Made by a program: the position numbers and the translations under genes. The notes under the pieces were generated by a model that did no database searches, had not been told where the DNA came from, and was given only the letters and a program-made list of their open reading frames with translations. Shown here one piece after another: positions 49,063 through 49,141 of a stretch of DNA of 49,141 bases. Origin of the DNA: CAYJFK01 sp964369475. GTDB taxonomy: Bacteria > Bacillota > Clostridia > Oscillospirales > Feifaniaceae. Within the stretch, counting starts at the first letter, position 1. Each line of letters begins with the position of its first letter. Location: contig CAYJFK010000010.1 of assembly GCA_964369475.1 (NCBI GenBank), positions 1-49,141 of the forward strand, written 5' to 3'.

Positions 49063-49141
49063 TATAATCCGAACCCGTTTTTGAAGCCACAGGGCGCCTT
49101 GTGGACTTCGTTACTCCACAGCGGCAAGGCAGCAAGCATTG
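49063..49141. mobile_element. Nested-hairpin repeat element, partial third copy at the window edge
   Basis: It begins TATAATCCGAACCCG and matches the inverted right part of element M2 exactly for 35 bases, then similarly with changes (AAGGCAGCAAGCATTG versus AAGGCAACAAGCATTG). It continues beyond the window. It confirms that M2 has mobile or dispersed ends. Confidence 0.8.

Overview
The window looks like a chromosomal segment of a low-GC anaerobic Gram-positive bacterium of the class Clostridia (Bacillota). This rests on consensus TTGACA-17-TATAAT promoters, GGAGG ribosome binding sites with frequent TTG and GTG starts, lipoprotein signal peptides, a huge S-layer-homology (SLH) surface protein, a LysM wall protein, and genes typical of amino-acid and peptide fermenters. 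I see no rRNA, tRNA, CRISPR array, prophage or complete insertion sequence. Genus and species cannot be fixed from the sequence alone.

Layout. 1-1.8 kb: a class I/II aminotransferase (+). 1.9-11.7 kb: one 3266-residue SLH surface protein (-). 12-15 kb: an M20 amidohydrolase (-) divergent from a RidA plus Ser/Thr dehydratase pair (+). 15-16.7 kb: a MerR regulator (-) divergent from an iron alcohol dehydrogenase (+) with a textbook MerR promoter. 17-19 kb: a LysM/FMN-binding/FAD surface flavoprotein (-). 19.2-21.8 kb: a YjiH-type membrane protein and an octopine/nopaline-type opine dehydrogenase (-). 22-29.2 kb: a MATE exporter and a NikABCDE-like importer (-), interrupted by repeats in two places. 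29.8-35.4 kb: a complete Dpp/Opp-type peptide importer (+). 36-37 kb: a secreted CAP-domain protein (+). 37.3-44.3 kb: a molybdenum hydroxylase (FAD, 2Fe-2S and Mo subunits) in line with a FecBCD-type ABC importer and a MocA-like nucleotidyltransferase (-). 44.7-46.8 kb: a lipoprotein FMN/FAD reductase (-). 47.5-48.7 kb: a carbamoylase-type Zn hydrolase (+). The right edge holds the tail of a HAD-like gene (-).

Functionally the window is a nutrient-scavenging and amino-acid/nitrogen catabolism region: two peptide- or metal-type ABC importers, two M20-type amidohydrolases, deamination (dehydratase plus RidA), transamination, an opine dehydrogenase, an alcohol dehydrogenase as a possible reductant sink, a Mo hydroxylase with its metal and cofactor supply, and two extracytoplasmic flavoproteins that may use external organic electron acceptors.

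The most unusual signal is non-coding. A structured repeat of about 160 bp occurs six times. In the three copies with both flanks visible it sits between two perfect copies of the local transcription-terminator hairpin. The hairpin sequence differs at each locus, and the duplication is 41, 50 or 28 bp, matching the hairpin size each time. The leading 32-bp hairpin of the element shows two compensatory base-pair changes between copies. A second family of nested-hairpin elements (ends TATAATCCGAACC) sits inside the Nik-like operon and abuts the HAD remnant at the right edge.
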